Shown here piece by piece: positions 53,906-62,382 of a stretch of 64,000 bases of DNA. Both the position numbers and the translations under genes were made by a program. Source of the stretch: CAVSVP01 sp963731125 (lineage in GTDB: Bacteria; Pseudomonadota; Gammaproteobacteria; Competibacterales; Competibacteraceae); assembly GCA_963731125.1 (NCBI GenBank), contig CAVSVP010000029.1, positions 62,001 to 126,000 of the forward strand, in the 5' to 3' direction. Below the pieces are notes generated by a model. That model worked only from the letters and a program-made list of their open reading frames with translations, was not told the DNA's origin and did not search any database. Numbering within the stretch: the first letter of the stretch is position 1; every line of letters starts with the position of its first letter.

Positions 53906-55141
53906 ATGACTAAACGTCGATACGACGTCGTGCTGTACGGCGCCAGCGGCTTCACTGGAAAACAAACCGTGCAGTACTTTGCTACGCATACGCATCCCGG
54001 TGAGATACGATGGGCCATTGCCGGTCGTAATCGGCAGAAACTGGAGGCCGCGAAGGCGCAAATTGGCGGTGCTGCCAAAACCGTGGACGTGTTGGTGGCT
54101 GACAGCCACGACAAGGCTGCCGTGGATGCCATCGTGGCGCAGACACGCATCATGCTGAACACGGCAGGACCGTTTGCTCTGCACGGCAATGCTATCGTTG
54201 ATGCGTGCGTACGCTTAAAAACCCACTATGTGGACATTACTGGTGAGACTCCCTGGATTAAGGATCTTATTGATCGTTACCACGATCAAGCAGCTTCCGA
54301 TGGTACCCGCATCATTCCTGCCTGTGGATTCGATTCGGTACCATCGGACCTGGGGACTTACCTTGTCGTGCGCTACATGCAGCGAGAATTGGGGATGCCA
54401 TGCAGAGCAGTGAAAGCATATTTTCAGCTTTATGGGGGGGTTAATGGTGGTACCTTAGCCTCCGCATTTAACCTGTATGACTCCAGCCAAGCAAAACGGA
54501 CTCGCGATCCCTTTCTCCTAAACCCGCCGGGAGCCCCTTCCAGGGAAACACTCGAGCGAAGCCGGGATCCCATACTGCCCCATTACGATGTGGATATTGA
54601 TGCATGGGTTGGACCTTATTTCATGGGACCCATTAATACGCGAGTTGTGCGTCGTAGTTGTGCTTTATACAACCAATGGTATGCTCCTTATGGTTCCTCC
54701 AGCTTCACATATCAGGAGTTCATCAAGTTCGATAAGCCTCTTGCATGGACCAAGGCCGTTGGGATGACAGCCGGTACGGCACTTTTTCAAGGTACAATAC
54801 GGCTATCTCCGCTTCGCCATCTGTTGAAATCCATTCTGCCGCAACCGGGTAGCGGGCCCTCAGAAGAAACGATGAATGAGGGTTGGTTCCGTTGTGAACT
54901 TTTAGGACTTGCTAAGGATGCACTCAAAGTGCGTGGACTCATTTGCGATCAAGGAGATCCGGGAAACCATGCTACGGTGAAGTTGCTTTGTGAAGCGGCT
55001 CTTAGCTTGGCATTGCAAACTGATACGCTGCCCGGTGGTCTGCAGCGCGGCGGCATATTGACTCCCGCCACCGGACTTGGAGACGTTCTTGCAGAACGAC
55101 TTCGCAAGACGGCGATGATTATCGAGGTTGACACTGTGTGA
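53906..55141 (+). CDS. Saccharopine dehydrogenase-like / trans-acting enoyl reductase-type protein
   Basis: 411 residues from the ATG giving MTKRRYDVVLYGASGFTGKQ; a GTG four codons earlier is possible. It has an N-terminal Rossmann fold with YGASGFTGKQTVQYF and IACGFDSVPSDLG-type segments (ACGFDSVPSDLG near residue 140). Family members include trans-acting enoyl reductases and uncharacterised saccharopine dehydrogenase-like enzymes. The substrate is unknown. It stands between ppx and an App1-type phosphatase, all on the plus strand. Confidence 0.85.
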   Translation: MTKRRYDVVLYGASGFTGKQTVQYFATHTHPGEIRWAIAGRNRQKLEAAKAQIGGAAKTVDVLVADSHDKAAVDAIVAQTRIMLNTAGPFALHGNAIVDACVRLKTHYVDITGETPWIKDLIDRYHDQAASDGTRIIPACGFDSVPSDLGTYLVVRYMQRELGMPCRAVKAYFQLYGGVNGGTLASAFNLYDSSQAKRTRDPFLLNPPGAPSRETLERSRDPILPHYDVDIDAWVGPYFMGPINTRVVRRSCALYNQWYAPYGSSSFTYQEFIKFDKPLAWTKAVGMTAGTALFQGTIRLSPLRHLLKSILPQPGSGPSEETMNEGWFRCELLGLAKDALKVRGLICDQGDPGNHATVKLLCEAALSLALQTDTLPGGLQRGGILTPATGLGDVLAERLRKTAMIIEVDTV

Positions 55142-55184
55142 TGCGCGCCCTATCGGAAAGGAAACCCATAATAGACTCACATGA

Positions 55185-56471
55185 ATGCTAATGAACATCA
55201 CCAAAGCTTTTCGTAGGATCATGCGATTGTTGGCCCGCCCCGTTAAGATCGACAGCGGTCGTGGCGGTATCGTTATCCATCCCTACCGAGGTTACGGTTC
55301 CCAGAAAGAAGTTTTTCTTCTGGGTCGTGTTTTTAGGCAACCAGGAACTGGTTTCAACGTACGCGAAGGAACGCTGCGTCGTGACGTGCTCGACGTTGGA
55401 CGGCGGTTCATACGATGGGGAATTGCTGATGCGGTGCTGGCAGTCCGCTTCAGCGGGTCAGAGCAGCAGGTGACGACAGACCGGGACGGTTATTTTCGCA
55501 TTCATCTACGTCTGGCGCAGCCGCCACCTTCAGACCGCCTCTGGCACTCCATGGACCTGGAGTTAGTCAAACCCGCCGGTATCAATGTCAAGGCTCAGGG
55601 TAGCTTGTTCATACCTCCGCGCAACACCCGTTACGTGGTCATTAGCGACATCGATGACACGGTGATGTACACCGGCGTCGCCAATAAGGTAAAAATGCTA
55701 TGGCGTTTGTTCTTCCAGGGGGCTCAGAGTCGGATTGCGTTTCCCGGTGTGGCGGCTTTTTATAAAGCACTTTACTATGGCGCTTCCGGAACCGACCTAA
55801 ACCCGATGTTGTACGTTTCCCGCGGTCCTTGGAGTCTCTATGAGGTGCTGGACACGTTTTTCAACTTCCACGACATCCCGGTCGGGCCGATTCTGTTCCT
55901 ACGGGAGTGGGGACTCACCCTGCAGCGTCCCCTCCCCCGTCAAGCCGAAGGTCATAAGCTCGACCTGATCCGTAACATGTTATCGCTCTACAGTGATCTG
56001 TCTTTTATTCTCATTGGCGATAGTGGACAGCACGATCCCGAGATTTACCTTCAGGTAGTCCGGGAACATCCCGGACGGGTCCTGGCGATCTACATCCGCA
56101 ACGTCAGCCGCGATCCCAACCGGTGCCGCGCCATTGAGGCGCTAGCCTTGGAGGCGGTCAGTGCCGGCAGCAGTTTGCTACTCGCCGCAGACAGCTTCGC
56201 CATGGCTGAGCACGCCGCGGAGCATGGTTTTATCCTGCCAGAGACACTATCAGAGGTACTTAAGGAGCGAGAGGAACAGCAGGGAGCATTGGACCTTAAA
56301 ACAACGCGCAAGGTTGAACGGGCAACAACGCAAGAAACTCGAGAAGCCGTGGAGCATGGTGAGGTGAAAGACGTGCTAGCAGAAGCGACCGGAGAAGACT
56401 TGCCGCCAAACGTAGTGGTCGAGCCCGAGGATAAAAAAGTTTCAAAACCCATGGACCAAAGGCATCCTTGA
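55185..56471 (+). CDS. App1-type phosphatase, DUF2183 domain
   Basis: 428 residues. The haloacid-dehalogenase-like motif YVVISDIDDTVMYTGVANK (DxDDT) near residue 150 and FILIGDSGQHDPEIY near residue 275 are the features of the DUF2183 family, which includes yeast App1 phosphatidate phosphatase. The N-terminal part resembles a beta-sandwich, and the C-terminal 70 residues are charged and low-complexity. Start codons at 55185 and 55191 are both possible; neither has a clear ribosome site. Lipid phosphate is a likely but unproven substrate. Confidence 0.85.
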   Translation: MLMNITKAFRRIMRLLARPVKIDSGRGGIVIHPYRGYGSQKEVFLLGRVFRQPGTGFNVREGTLRRDVLDVGRRFIRWGIADAVLAVRFSGSEQQVTTDRDGYFRIHLRLAQPPPSDRLWHSMDLELVKPAGINVKAQGSLFIPPRNTRYVVISDIDDTVMYTGVANKVKMLWRLFFQGAQSRIAFPGVAAFYKALYYGASGTDLNPMLYVSRGPWSLYEVLDTFFNFHDIPVGPILFLREWGLTLQRPLPRQAEGHKLDLIRNMLSLYSDLSFILIGDSGQHDPEIYLQVVREHPGRVLAIYIRNVSRDPNRCRAIEALALEAVSAGSSLLLAADSFAMAEHAAEHGFILPETLSEVLKEREEQQGALDLKTTRKVERATTQETREAVEHGEVKDVLAEATGEDLPPNVVVEPEDKKVSKPMDQRHP

Positions 56472-56590
56472 AGATGTTTTGAATCGCGGTTTTCATGGCG
56501 TCGTAGTAGTATAGCCTAGTAAACCATTGCGTACGAAGCCATGCTTCTTTACAGGCACAGGGTATCACTAACCAAGGGATTGGCATAACG

Positions 56591-57175
56591 ATGCAATCAA
56601 CGAGCAAATTCATCACTTCACTGATCGTCACTTTTGTTTTATGGCTTTCACCGGCACACTCAATACCCGACACTGTCGCACTGGAAGCTCAAAAGGCACT
56701 CAAATCCCTTGGCTACGAACCCGGCCCGGCTGATGGGATTGTCGGTGAACAGACCAAACGCGCAATTCGTGCTTACCAAATAGCCAATGGGCTAGAGCCA
56801 ACCGGTTTCCTTGACGGAAAAACCACAGAGACGTTATTAGGAGTGACTGAAACACTGCAGCAAGATTCTGGTACCGCTGAGATTTTAGATAATCAGACAG
56901 TGGACAGGCTCAGGGTTGGTCTTCAGTCCAACCCTTCCTTGGCATCGCAACAGTGCGATGAACAATACAGCTCCATGTTCAGCAACTTGAATTTTATGCT
57001 GAACCTATGCCATCCAGAATTTAGAACATTTAACTGCTGTGACAGCCTTGCGCTGTTAAAGCAGCAGCATGAGAAAATTACCGCCACCTGTTGGGCTAAC
57101 GCCCCTTTACAAGAAAAGGATTTGACTCTCTATATCCAGGCATCCCCAGCGACACTACAGTGTGGAAAAAATTAG
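56591..57175 (+). CDS. Secreted peptidoglycan-binding-domain protein
   Basis: 194 residues. A signal peptide (FITSLIVTFVLWLSPAHS) is followed by a PG_binding_1 domain (ALEAQKALKSLGYEPGPADG, then GEQTKRAIRAYQIANGLEPT) at about residues 30-90. The C-terminal half has six Cys, which may form disulfides, and no recognised domain. It may bind cell wall in the periplasm; no catalytic residues are seen. Confidence 0.85.
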   Translation: MQSTSKFITSLIVTFVLWLSPAHSIPDTVALEAQKALKSLGYEPGPADGIVGEQTKRAIRAYQIANGLEPTGFLDGKTTETLLGVTETLQQDSGTAEILDNQTVDRLRVGLQSNPSLASQQCDEQYSSMFSNLNFMLNLCHPEFRTFNCCDSLALLKQQHEKITATCWANAPLQEKDLTLYIQASPATLQCGKN

Positions 57176-57208
57176 GCGGTTGACTTACAAAGAGGCAGAT
57201 TTTTTCGG

Positions 57209-57847
57209 CTAGGGAGATAATCTTTGAATTTCCCATGCCCCGTCTTGTTGCCGTGAATACAGAAAACGGTCATGCAACCGATTAGGCCGGCCCTGCCAAA
57301 ATTCAAAGCTATGGGGTACTATTCGATAACCTCCCCAGAAGGAAGGCAGAGAAATTTCACGGTTAACAAATTTTCGTTTTATTTCGTCCAGCTTAATTTC
57401 CAGCATTTGTCGTGACGAAATCACCATGCTTTGTTGGGAACACCAGGCACCGAGCTGACTACCTCGTGGTCGGGTTGCAAAATATTTCAGCGATTCAGCG
57501 GTTGGGATTTTCTCAGCCGTGCCTCCTATTTGCACCTGACGTTCCAGCGGTATCCACAGAAAGAGCAGCGCCACCTGGGGATTTACCTGAATTTGGCGAG
57601 CTTTCCGGCTTTCATAATTGGTAAAAAATACAAATCCTTGATTATCAAAGTACTTCAGAAGCACCGTGCGTAGAGTTGGTGCACCTTGGGCGCCGACCGT
57701 TGCTAAACTCATGGCGTTCGGTTCCGGCAGATTCACCTTACATGTCTGCTGAAACCAGAGTTCAAATTGCTTAAAGGGATTTTCTTTAAGATCCTGACGT
57801 GTTAGACCTGCGTGCCCGTATTCTTTGCGAAGGTCGGCGATGTCCAT
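57209..57847 (-). CDS. pdxH: Pyridoxamine 5'-phosphate oxidase
   Basis: 212 residues from the ATG with GGAG 5 bases upstream (MDIADLRKEYGHAGLTRQDL). It oxidises pyridoxamine or pyridoxine phosphate to pyridoxal phosphate with FMN. Signatures are TVLLKYFDNQGFVFFTNYES, a conserved RGSQLGAWCSQQS, and FWQGRPNRLHDRFLY near the C-terminus. The open frame continues upstream to 58000, but that part is transposase remnant. Confidence 0.96.
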   Translation of the reverse strand: MDIADLRKEYGHAGLTRQDLKENPFKQFELWFQQTCKVNLPEPNAMSLATVGAQGAPTLRTVLLKYFDNQGFVFFTNYESRKARQIQVNPQVALLFLWIPLERQVQIGGTAEKIPTAESLKYFATRPRGSQLGAWCSQQSMVISSRQMLEIKLDEIKRKFVNREISLPSFWGGYRIVPHSFEFWQGRPNRLHDRFLYSRQQDGAWEIQRLSP

Positions 57848-57909
57848 GGTATCTCCATGTAGTAGGATCGTTGAGGAAATAGAGAGTCGTCTTGGCATTG
57901 CCGCTGTAC

Positions 57910-58290
57910 TGGCGTTGTACTCCCACTCGATGGCAAAGGCGGCATTCTTGTCCAGCACCGTGTCATTGCAGACTACGTAGCCCTGGACGCTCGGCGCCAT
58001 ATTATAGTGCCAGCCATATGAATTGATGCCGATAATTTTATTACAATCGTTGTTTACTAACGATTTGAAGCCTTGTAACCAGTATCAGGTCATTTGACCG
58101 GCACTATAGCTATGCACGTTCTCCCAGACCAGCCGCGGTGTCATCCGTTCACCTTGAGGTAGCGATTGATGACATCATGACTAAACTGCTCACAGTGTTC
58201 GGCAAAGTGCGTCAGCGTGTCTTTGATCTGGCTGACCAATAAATATTGGCAATAATCCAGACGTGTTAGCGGTTCTTTATATGTATCAAT
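57910..58290 (-). pseudogene. Fossil transposase (DDE, IS701/IS4-like), broken
   Basis: Three pieces of one transposase N-terminus are visible. Piece 1 (58141-58290) reads DTYKEPLTRLDYCQYLLVSQ through FSHDVINRYLKVNG, then a stop. Piece 2 (58109-58144), one frame over, reads MTPRLVWENVHS. Piece 3 (58000 downwards) reads SVQGYVVCNDTVLDKNAAFAIE. A 106-base inverted-repeat element lies between pieces 2 and 3, which share a frame. Homology ends near 57910, where pdxH upstream DNA takes over. Similar motifs (ISHDSVNRFL) occur in the IS at 58443. Confidence 0.75.
58003..58108. repeat. MITE-like element A inside the fossil transposase
   Basis: It is bounded by perfect 9-base inverted repeats TATAGTGCC (58003-58011) and GGCACTATA (58100-58108). 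Inside is a central hairpin AATCGTT/AACGATT with a 7-base loop. It lies between two parts of the broken transposase. A TA target duplication (58003-58004 and 58107-58108) is possible. Confidence 0.6.
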
Positions 58291-58439
58291 ACTTCGGACA
58301 GTTTTAGATGGTTTCAGAACGACGAATCAAATACTTAAGGAATTAAATGCAACTCAGCGTAGGGCCTAAGTTTGATTTAATTCGATTTTCAGTGGTAAGT
58401 GATTGATTTTTTATGCTCAAAACTGTCCGAACTATTGAT
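58285..58439. repeat. MITE-like element B
   Basis: 21-base inverted repeats with one mismatch (ATCAATA-N-TTCGGACAGTTTT) bound a 155-base element; the inner 13 bases match perfectly (58293-58305 and 58419-58431). Inside is a second inverted repeat GAATTAAAT/ATTTAATTC (58340-58348, 58375-58383). No coding frame is present. It lies at the start of the fossil transposase. Confidence 0.6.
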
Positions 58440-58442
58440 GTA

Positions 58443-59564
58443 TAGGACTTACGCATTGACGAATACGAAAACTTGTGGCAGAGATTGGCGTTTTGAGCCA
58501 CGCTTAGCCGGATGATCAGAATAACCTCACGCCCCCCGACGGGGCATTGTAGCTTACCGATGGATATGGGATTTTTGATGAGCGAGCCGAAATCAGGCAA
58601 CGGTAGCCGTTTGGCGGAAGTGATGGGGATTTCCCATGACAGCGTGAACCGTTTTCTGTTGCGTGAGGGGGATGAGCCCAAGGACCTGTTCGCCGAGGCC
58701 AAGGGGATGCTGAATCGAGTCGGGGGAACACGGAGCGTGGACGACAGCACCGTGGACAAGCCCTACGGCCAGCACATGGAGTTGGTTGGCCACTTCTGGT
58801 CAGGCAAGCACCCCCGGGTGGTTAAGGGGTTGAAGCTGATCACGCTGTACTACCCGGATTTGCAGGGCCGCAGTTTGCCGGTCAATTACCGGGGTTACGA
58901 CACATCCGAGCACAAGACCAAAAATGCGTAGTTCCGGGAGATGCGGGGGCAGGTGCTGGACGGGGGGCTAGAACCGGCCTGCGTGACCGGGGACAGGTGG
59001 TATTCGTGTGCAGACCACCTCCAGCGGGTCAGAAACCACCCGCTGGGGTTTCTGGTTGCCGTGGAAAGCAACCGCCGGGTGTCTCTGGAAAAAGGCCAAT
59101 GGGTACAGGGGCAGCAGCTAACGATCCCGGCCGAAGGGCAGGGGGTGTGGTTGCGCGAGTTCGGCGAGGTCAAAGGGTGTCGGACGCAGTTAAAAGACCA
59201 ACGGCGCCATTACGTGGTTTTCCTGCCGCAGACTGACGCCTGCCCGGCCTTTGGGCAGGGGGCGTTCGAGAAGCTGCATGACCAGCATTGGCACATTGCG
59301 CAGTACCACCGAAGGATCAAGCAGGTCTGCCATCTCGAGAGGTTCCAGGTGCGCGGCAACGTGCCGATACTCAATCCTATCTTTGCCGCCCTGGGTAGCT
59401 ACGTTCACCTGCAACGGATGCAGTTAACGGAACTCATCAGCAACGCCTACCCATGGCAGCGAGATTTGGACAAGGACGTCGTGGCGTCGTTTGTCAGCAC
59501 CTTCATCTCTGGCAAGGAATATCTCAATCCACAATTTCGACCTGCCGTCAATGCGTAAGTCCTA
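58443..59564 (+). mobile_element. Complete 1.1-kb IS with 19-base ends and 5-base target duplication
   Basis: Perfect 19-base terminal inverted repeats TAGGACTTACGCATTGACG (58443-58461) and its complement (59546-59564). The 5-base direct repeat ATGTA flanks it (58438-58442 and 59565-59569). It carries one transposase gene, whose stop codon lies inside the right repeat. The intact ends and duplication suggest recent insertion. Confidence 0.9.
58560..59558 (+). pseudogene. DDE transposase (IS701/IS4-like) with in-frame TAG
   Basis: About 332 codons. Segments GISHDSVNRFLLREGDEPKD, DDSTVDKPYGQHMELVGHFW, LGFLVAVESNRRVSLEKGQW and AQYHRRIKQVCHLERFQVRG are transposase-like; the conserved Asp in DDST and the second Asp in TGDRWYSC are present. 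The frame is cut by TAG at 58929-58931, between HKTKNA and FREM, where relatives would have a Tyr. The same frame continues to 59558. It is likely inactive and could be moved only by a partner copy. Confidence 0.85.
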
Positions 59565-59619
59565 ATGTAGTTGACTCTACCGACTTTTCGATAATCTGGC
59601 CAACCTCAAAGTCGCTTTA

Positions 59620-59631
59620 GCGTAAGTCCTA
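59620..59631. repeat. Orphan copy of the IS terminal repeat
   Basis: GCGTAAGTCCTA, the outer 12 bases of the IS end, occurs again 56 bases beyond the IS, in the orientation of a right end. It may be the outer end of the fossil element into which the complete IS jumped. Confidence 0.5.
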
Positions 59632-59760
59632 TCGATGACTACGGAATTGAATTACGAAATACAACAGCAATGGTTTCGGCCCGTATTGTTACACCCTTTA
59701 ATTACCCATTGACAAACCATGTCCTCTGGGCATGGTTATCGAAAGTTGGCTTTGCCTGAA

Positions 59761-59831
59761 AATCTGCTCATGCTATCTCGGGCGTTGGTTGCCCCACAAC
59801 CGACGCGAGAGGACGATAGCATGAGCAGATT
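59761..59831 (+). promoter_or_regulatory. Long hairpin hiding the IS200 transposase start
   Basis: AATCTGCTCATGCTATC (59761-59777) is a perfect 17-base complement of 59815-59831, which spans the tnpA ATG; inside, the arms continue with GCGTTGGTTG against CAACCGACGC. The ribosome site GAGGA lies inside the stem. In IS200 such a structure blocks translation from outside transcripts. Confidence 0.75.
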
Positions 59832-60240
59832 TGAGAAATTATCGCAGGTCTTATGGCATTGCCAATATCATCTTGTTTGGGTGCCCAAGTATCGGTACCG
59901 GATTTTGCAAGGTGAGGTGGCCCGCGAGACTTACCACGGAGTCCAAGTCTTTAGCGGTCAACTGGGCTGTCAGGTGGTGGAGCTCAACGTTCCGCCAGAC
60001 CATGTGCATCTCCTAGCCAAGGTACCGCCCAAGGTATCGATCGCGAAGCTGATGGGCACGGTGAAGGGTCGCACGGCGATTCAGATCTTTAGGCGCTTTC
60101 CGTATTTGAAGAAGAAGCCGTATTGGGGGAATCATTTCTGGGCCAGAGGGTATTGTGTGGACACGATTGGACTGAATCCGGATATGATCCGGAAATATGT
60201 GCAATACAGGAACGTCAAGAGCGACGCCAGGAACAGTTAA
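59821..60240 (+). CDS. tnpA: IS200-family Y1 transposase
   Basis: 139 residues from the ATG giving MSRFEKLSQVLWHCQYHLVW, inside the hairpin; a longer frame to 59719 is rejected. The HUH motif is DHVHLL near residue 60, and the probable catalytic Tyr is in NPDMIRKYVQYR. Such enzymes act on single-stranded DNA. No TnpB accessory gene is present. Confidence 0.92.
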   Translation: MSRFEKLSQVLWHCQYHLVWVPKYRYRILQGEVARETYHGVQVFSGQLGCQVVELNVPPDHVHLLAKVPPKVSIAKLMGTVKGRTAIQIFRRFPYLKKKPYWGNHFWARGYCVDTIGLNPDMIRKYVQYRNVKSDARNS

Positions 60241-60359
60241 AGTTTGACAAGTAATGGGTGAGGACAGGGTACCTGGCTTGCCTTCTGAGAAGGCAAGCTG
60301 TGTGTGCCCCCTTCCAGGGGGCAACCGCAAAACCAGGTCCTCTGGGCCTGGTTTTTTAG

Positions 60360-61223
60360 TTATCGGTATCGTGTCAGTTGCAATTTCTCGAACAACGATC
60401 CCGGCAGAAGTCGATGAACAAGGAGTTTCAAATGTGCGTCGCGTCCAACAATGTATCTTTTCTTTAGCCGAGAGGCTTCCAGAGCTTTACGAACGATTCG
60501 AGCCGTAGCAGAGGCCGAAATACCTTTGTCATCAGCGGTAAATGGTGTCTGCATTCGTCTCTGCAGTAATTCCTCGTATCGACGTATGCCAAATTCTGCC
60601 AGTTCTAACTCTAACACTTGTTCCTGCTCACGACTTTTTAACCAGAAAGGTGTTGCTACGACTCCCGGTTCAACTGTGGTAACTTGAATCCTACTCCGAT
60701 CCAACTCTAGTCGCTGCGTCGCAACAATGGATTCAAGAGCCGCCTTTGATGCGCTGTAAGCACCTGTCAATACACTAGGGATGTGACTGCTTGTTGAGCC
60801 GATATACACTATGCGACCACCCCTTTTTCTTAAAAGCGGAAATAGCTTCTGGGTAAATGCGAGAGGCCCTAAAACGTTTGTCTGTAAAATGCCCAGGAAT
60901 TCACTAGGACGTATCAGTTCTACAGGCTTTACTAAGCTGGCGCCGATCGAATTAATAACGCCAAACGGACCAGGAGTATCCGCTAGTTTTTCAGTTACTA
61001 CCTTAGAAGCAGCGAAGATGCTTTGTTCACACGTTACATCAACAGAAAATGTCCATACTTCTGAACCGAAGAGAGTGCGCATTTTTTCACACGATTCGTT
61101 ACTACGAACGCCAGCAATTACTTCATAACTGTTACTACGCAGTTCCCTTACACATGCCAGTCCTATTCCCGAGGACGCGCCGGTAACTATTACGCTACTG
61201 ACTCTTGTCTCTCTCTCAGTCAT
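60360..61223 (-). CDS. Short-chain dehydrogenase/reductase, substrate unknown
   Basis: 287 residues from the ATG that overlaps the radical SAM stop by 8 bases (MTERETRVSSVIVTGASSG); a start six codons earlier is possible. The NAD(P) site is VTGASSGIGLACVREL, and the active-site YSASKAALES follows a Ser near residue 140. A C-terminal extension of about 60 residues follows the fold. Its stop codon directly abuts the IS200 right end. It is coupled to the radical SAM gene. Confidence 0.9.
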   Translation of the reverse strand: MTERETRVSSVIVTGASSGIGLACVRELRSNSYEVIAGVRSNESCEKMRTLFGSEVWTFSVDVTCEQSIFAASKVVTEKLADTPGPFGVINSIGASLVKPVELIRPSEFLGILQTNVLGPLAFTQKLFPLLRKRGGRIVYIGSTSSHIPSVLTGAYSASKAALESIVATQRLELDRSRIQVTTVEPGVVATPFWLKSREQEQVLELELAEFGIRRYEELLQRRMQTPFTADDKGISASATARIVRKALEASRLKKRYIVGRDAHLKLLVHRLLPGSLFEKLQLTRYR

Positions 61224-62382
61224 GTGGTTCCGATTGAACAACGTTGATTCGGTGGGTTTTCGATTTGACTGAGGTTAATCTAACGCCTGGACTTCGATAA
61301 TCCGCCATAACATAAGCCCACGAAGGATCACGTATTTTTTTTCCGGAAATCTCTTTAATTTCAGAGAATTTTACTCGTTTTGCATATTCCCGCCAGATGT
61401 GATCACAAACTAAATCGTATCGACATCGCCTGCATTGCTTCAAACGCTTCTTTCGAATCAGCTCAACAATTCTCGTAAATCCGTAGACTTTGATACCTTG
61501 CAAGCCATGACGCAACGGCATTCGCCAGTCCTTTGCTGCAAAAAAGCCGATCAAAGACATTGCATCAAACATTATTGATTTAACCGCCGAACGAGCGCGT
61601 CTCACCTTGTTGCTGTAATAGTAATTCCAGTCGTCTGGGTCATAGTTTTGTTGATATAAGTTCATTACGTACTTTTCGTAACCATGCATAAAACAGAAAG
61701 GTATATACTTCACACTCAGTGGCGGGAGTTGTGTCTCGTACTTATCGATTGCTCTTTTCAATGTTTCGGCGACGTCTAGATAGGATACGTATAGTCCATC
61801 CTCGCTACCATCAGCCTGGGCGACTGGACTGAAAACGGCAAAATGCACACAGCTCGCTCTTAAACCAAGGAACAAAGCCAGAATCGCGTCGACCTGAGTG
61901 AAGTTCTTGCCGGTTACCGTACATGTTGCACGGCAGCGGACCCCAAGAGACTGCATGTTGTTAAAGGCTTTGACAATTTTTGAAAAACTTCCAGGAATCT
62001 TTGTGTGCGCATCGTGAGTTGTTGCGTCCGCGCCATGGATCGAAAACAGCACGTCATTTACACCCGCGACTACAAGGTTCTCGGCGTAGGATAATTTCGA
62101 CAATCGAAGTCCGTTTGTGATTACCGATATGTTTTCGAAACCGATACTCTTTGCATGACTGACCAGGGTAGCAAGATCGGAACGAATGGTGGGTTCACCG
62201 CCAGTGAATTCTACTTCTTTAGCGCCTTCCTTACGCAATACATTGAGGCATTCTAACAACTCTTTTGTAGTTGGTTCATTTTCAATAGGGTTGTCTAGCA
62301 ACTCTTGGTAGTAACAAAATCCACATCTTGCGTTGCATCGAAAACCAAGTCGAATTTCACCACGCTGCGACAACGGTTTCAT
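61216..62382 (-). CDS. Radical SAM protein, function unknown
   Basis: 388 residues from the ATG that overlaps the glycosyltransferase stop in a four-base ATGA; a start four codons earlier is possible. The [4Fe-4S] motif is LGFRCNARCGFCYYQELLDN near residue 16, and TGGEPTIRSDL follows. The C-terminal end has Cys in CRRCRYDLVCDH, which could bind a second cluster as in SPASM-type enzymes. The core is MoaA/SPASM-like. It sits inside a glycan-type operon; the reaction is unknown. Confidence 0.88.
   Translation of the reverse strand: MKPLSQRGEIRLGFRCNARCGFCYYQELLDNPIENEPTTKELLECLNVLRKEGAKEVEFTGGEPTIRSDLATLVSHAKSIGFENISVITNGLRLSKLSYAENLVVAGVNDVLFSIHGADATTHDAHTKIPGSFSKIVKAFNNMQSLGVRCRATCTVTGKNFTQVDAILALFLGLRASCVHFAVFSPVAQADGSEDGLYVSYLDVAETLKRAIDKYETQLPPLSVKYIPFCFMHGYEKYVMNLYQQNYDPDDWNYYYSNKVRRARSAVKSIMFDAMSLIGFFAAKDWRMPLRHGLQGIKVYGFTRIVELIRKKRLKQCRRCRYDLVCDHIWREYAKRVKFSEIKEISGKKIRDPSWAYVMADYRSPGVRLTSVKSKTHRINVVQSEPHD

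Larger units (their letters stand above)
59700..60360 (+). mobile_element. IS200-type element
   Basis: It has a single Y1 transposase gene and, at each end, a hairpin with the identical 9-base loop TCCTCTGGG: AACCATG/CATGGTT (59715-59737) at the left and AAAACCAGG/CCTGGTTTT (60329-60355) at the right. Between the gene and the right end are two more perfect hairpins (60276-60298 and 60306-60322). There are no terminal inverted repeats or target duplication, as expected. Exact edges are approximate. Confidence 0.85.

Noticed and set aside
57848..58000. N-terminal extension of pdxH
   Set aside because: The first residues are transposase remnant (SVQGYVVCNDTVLDKN), and a proper ribosome site stands before the ATG at 57847.
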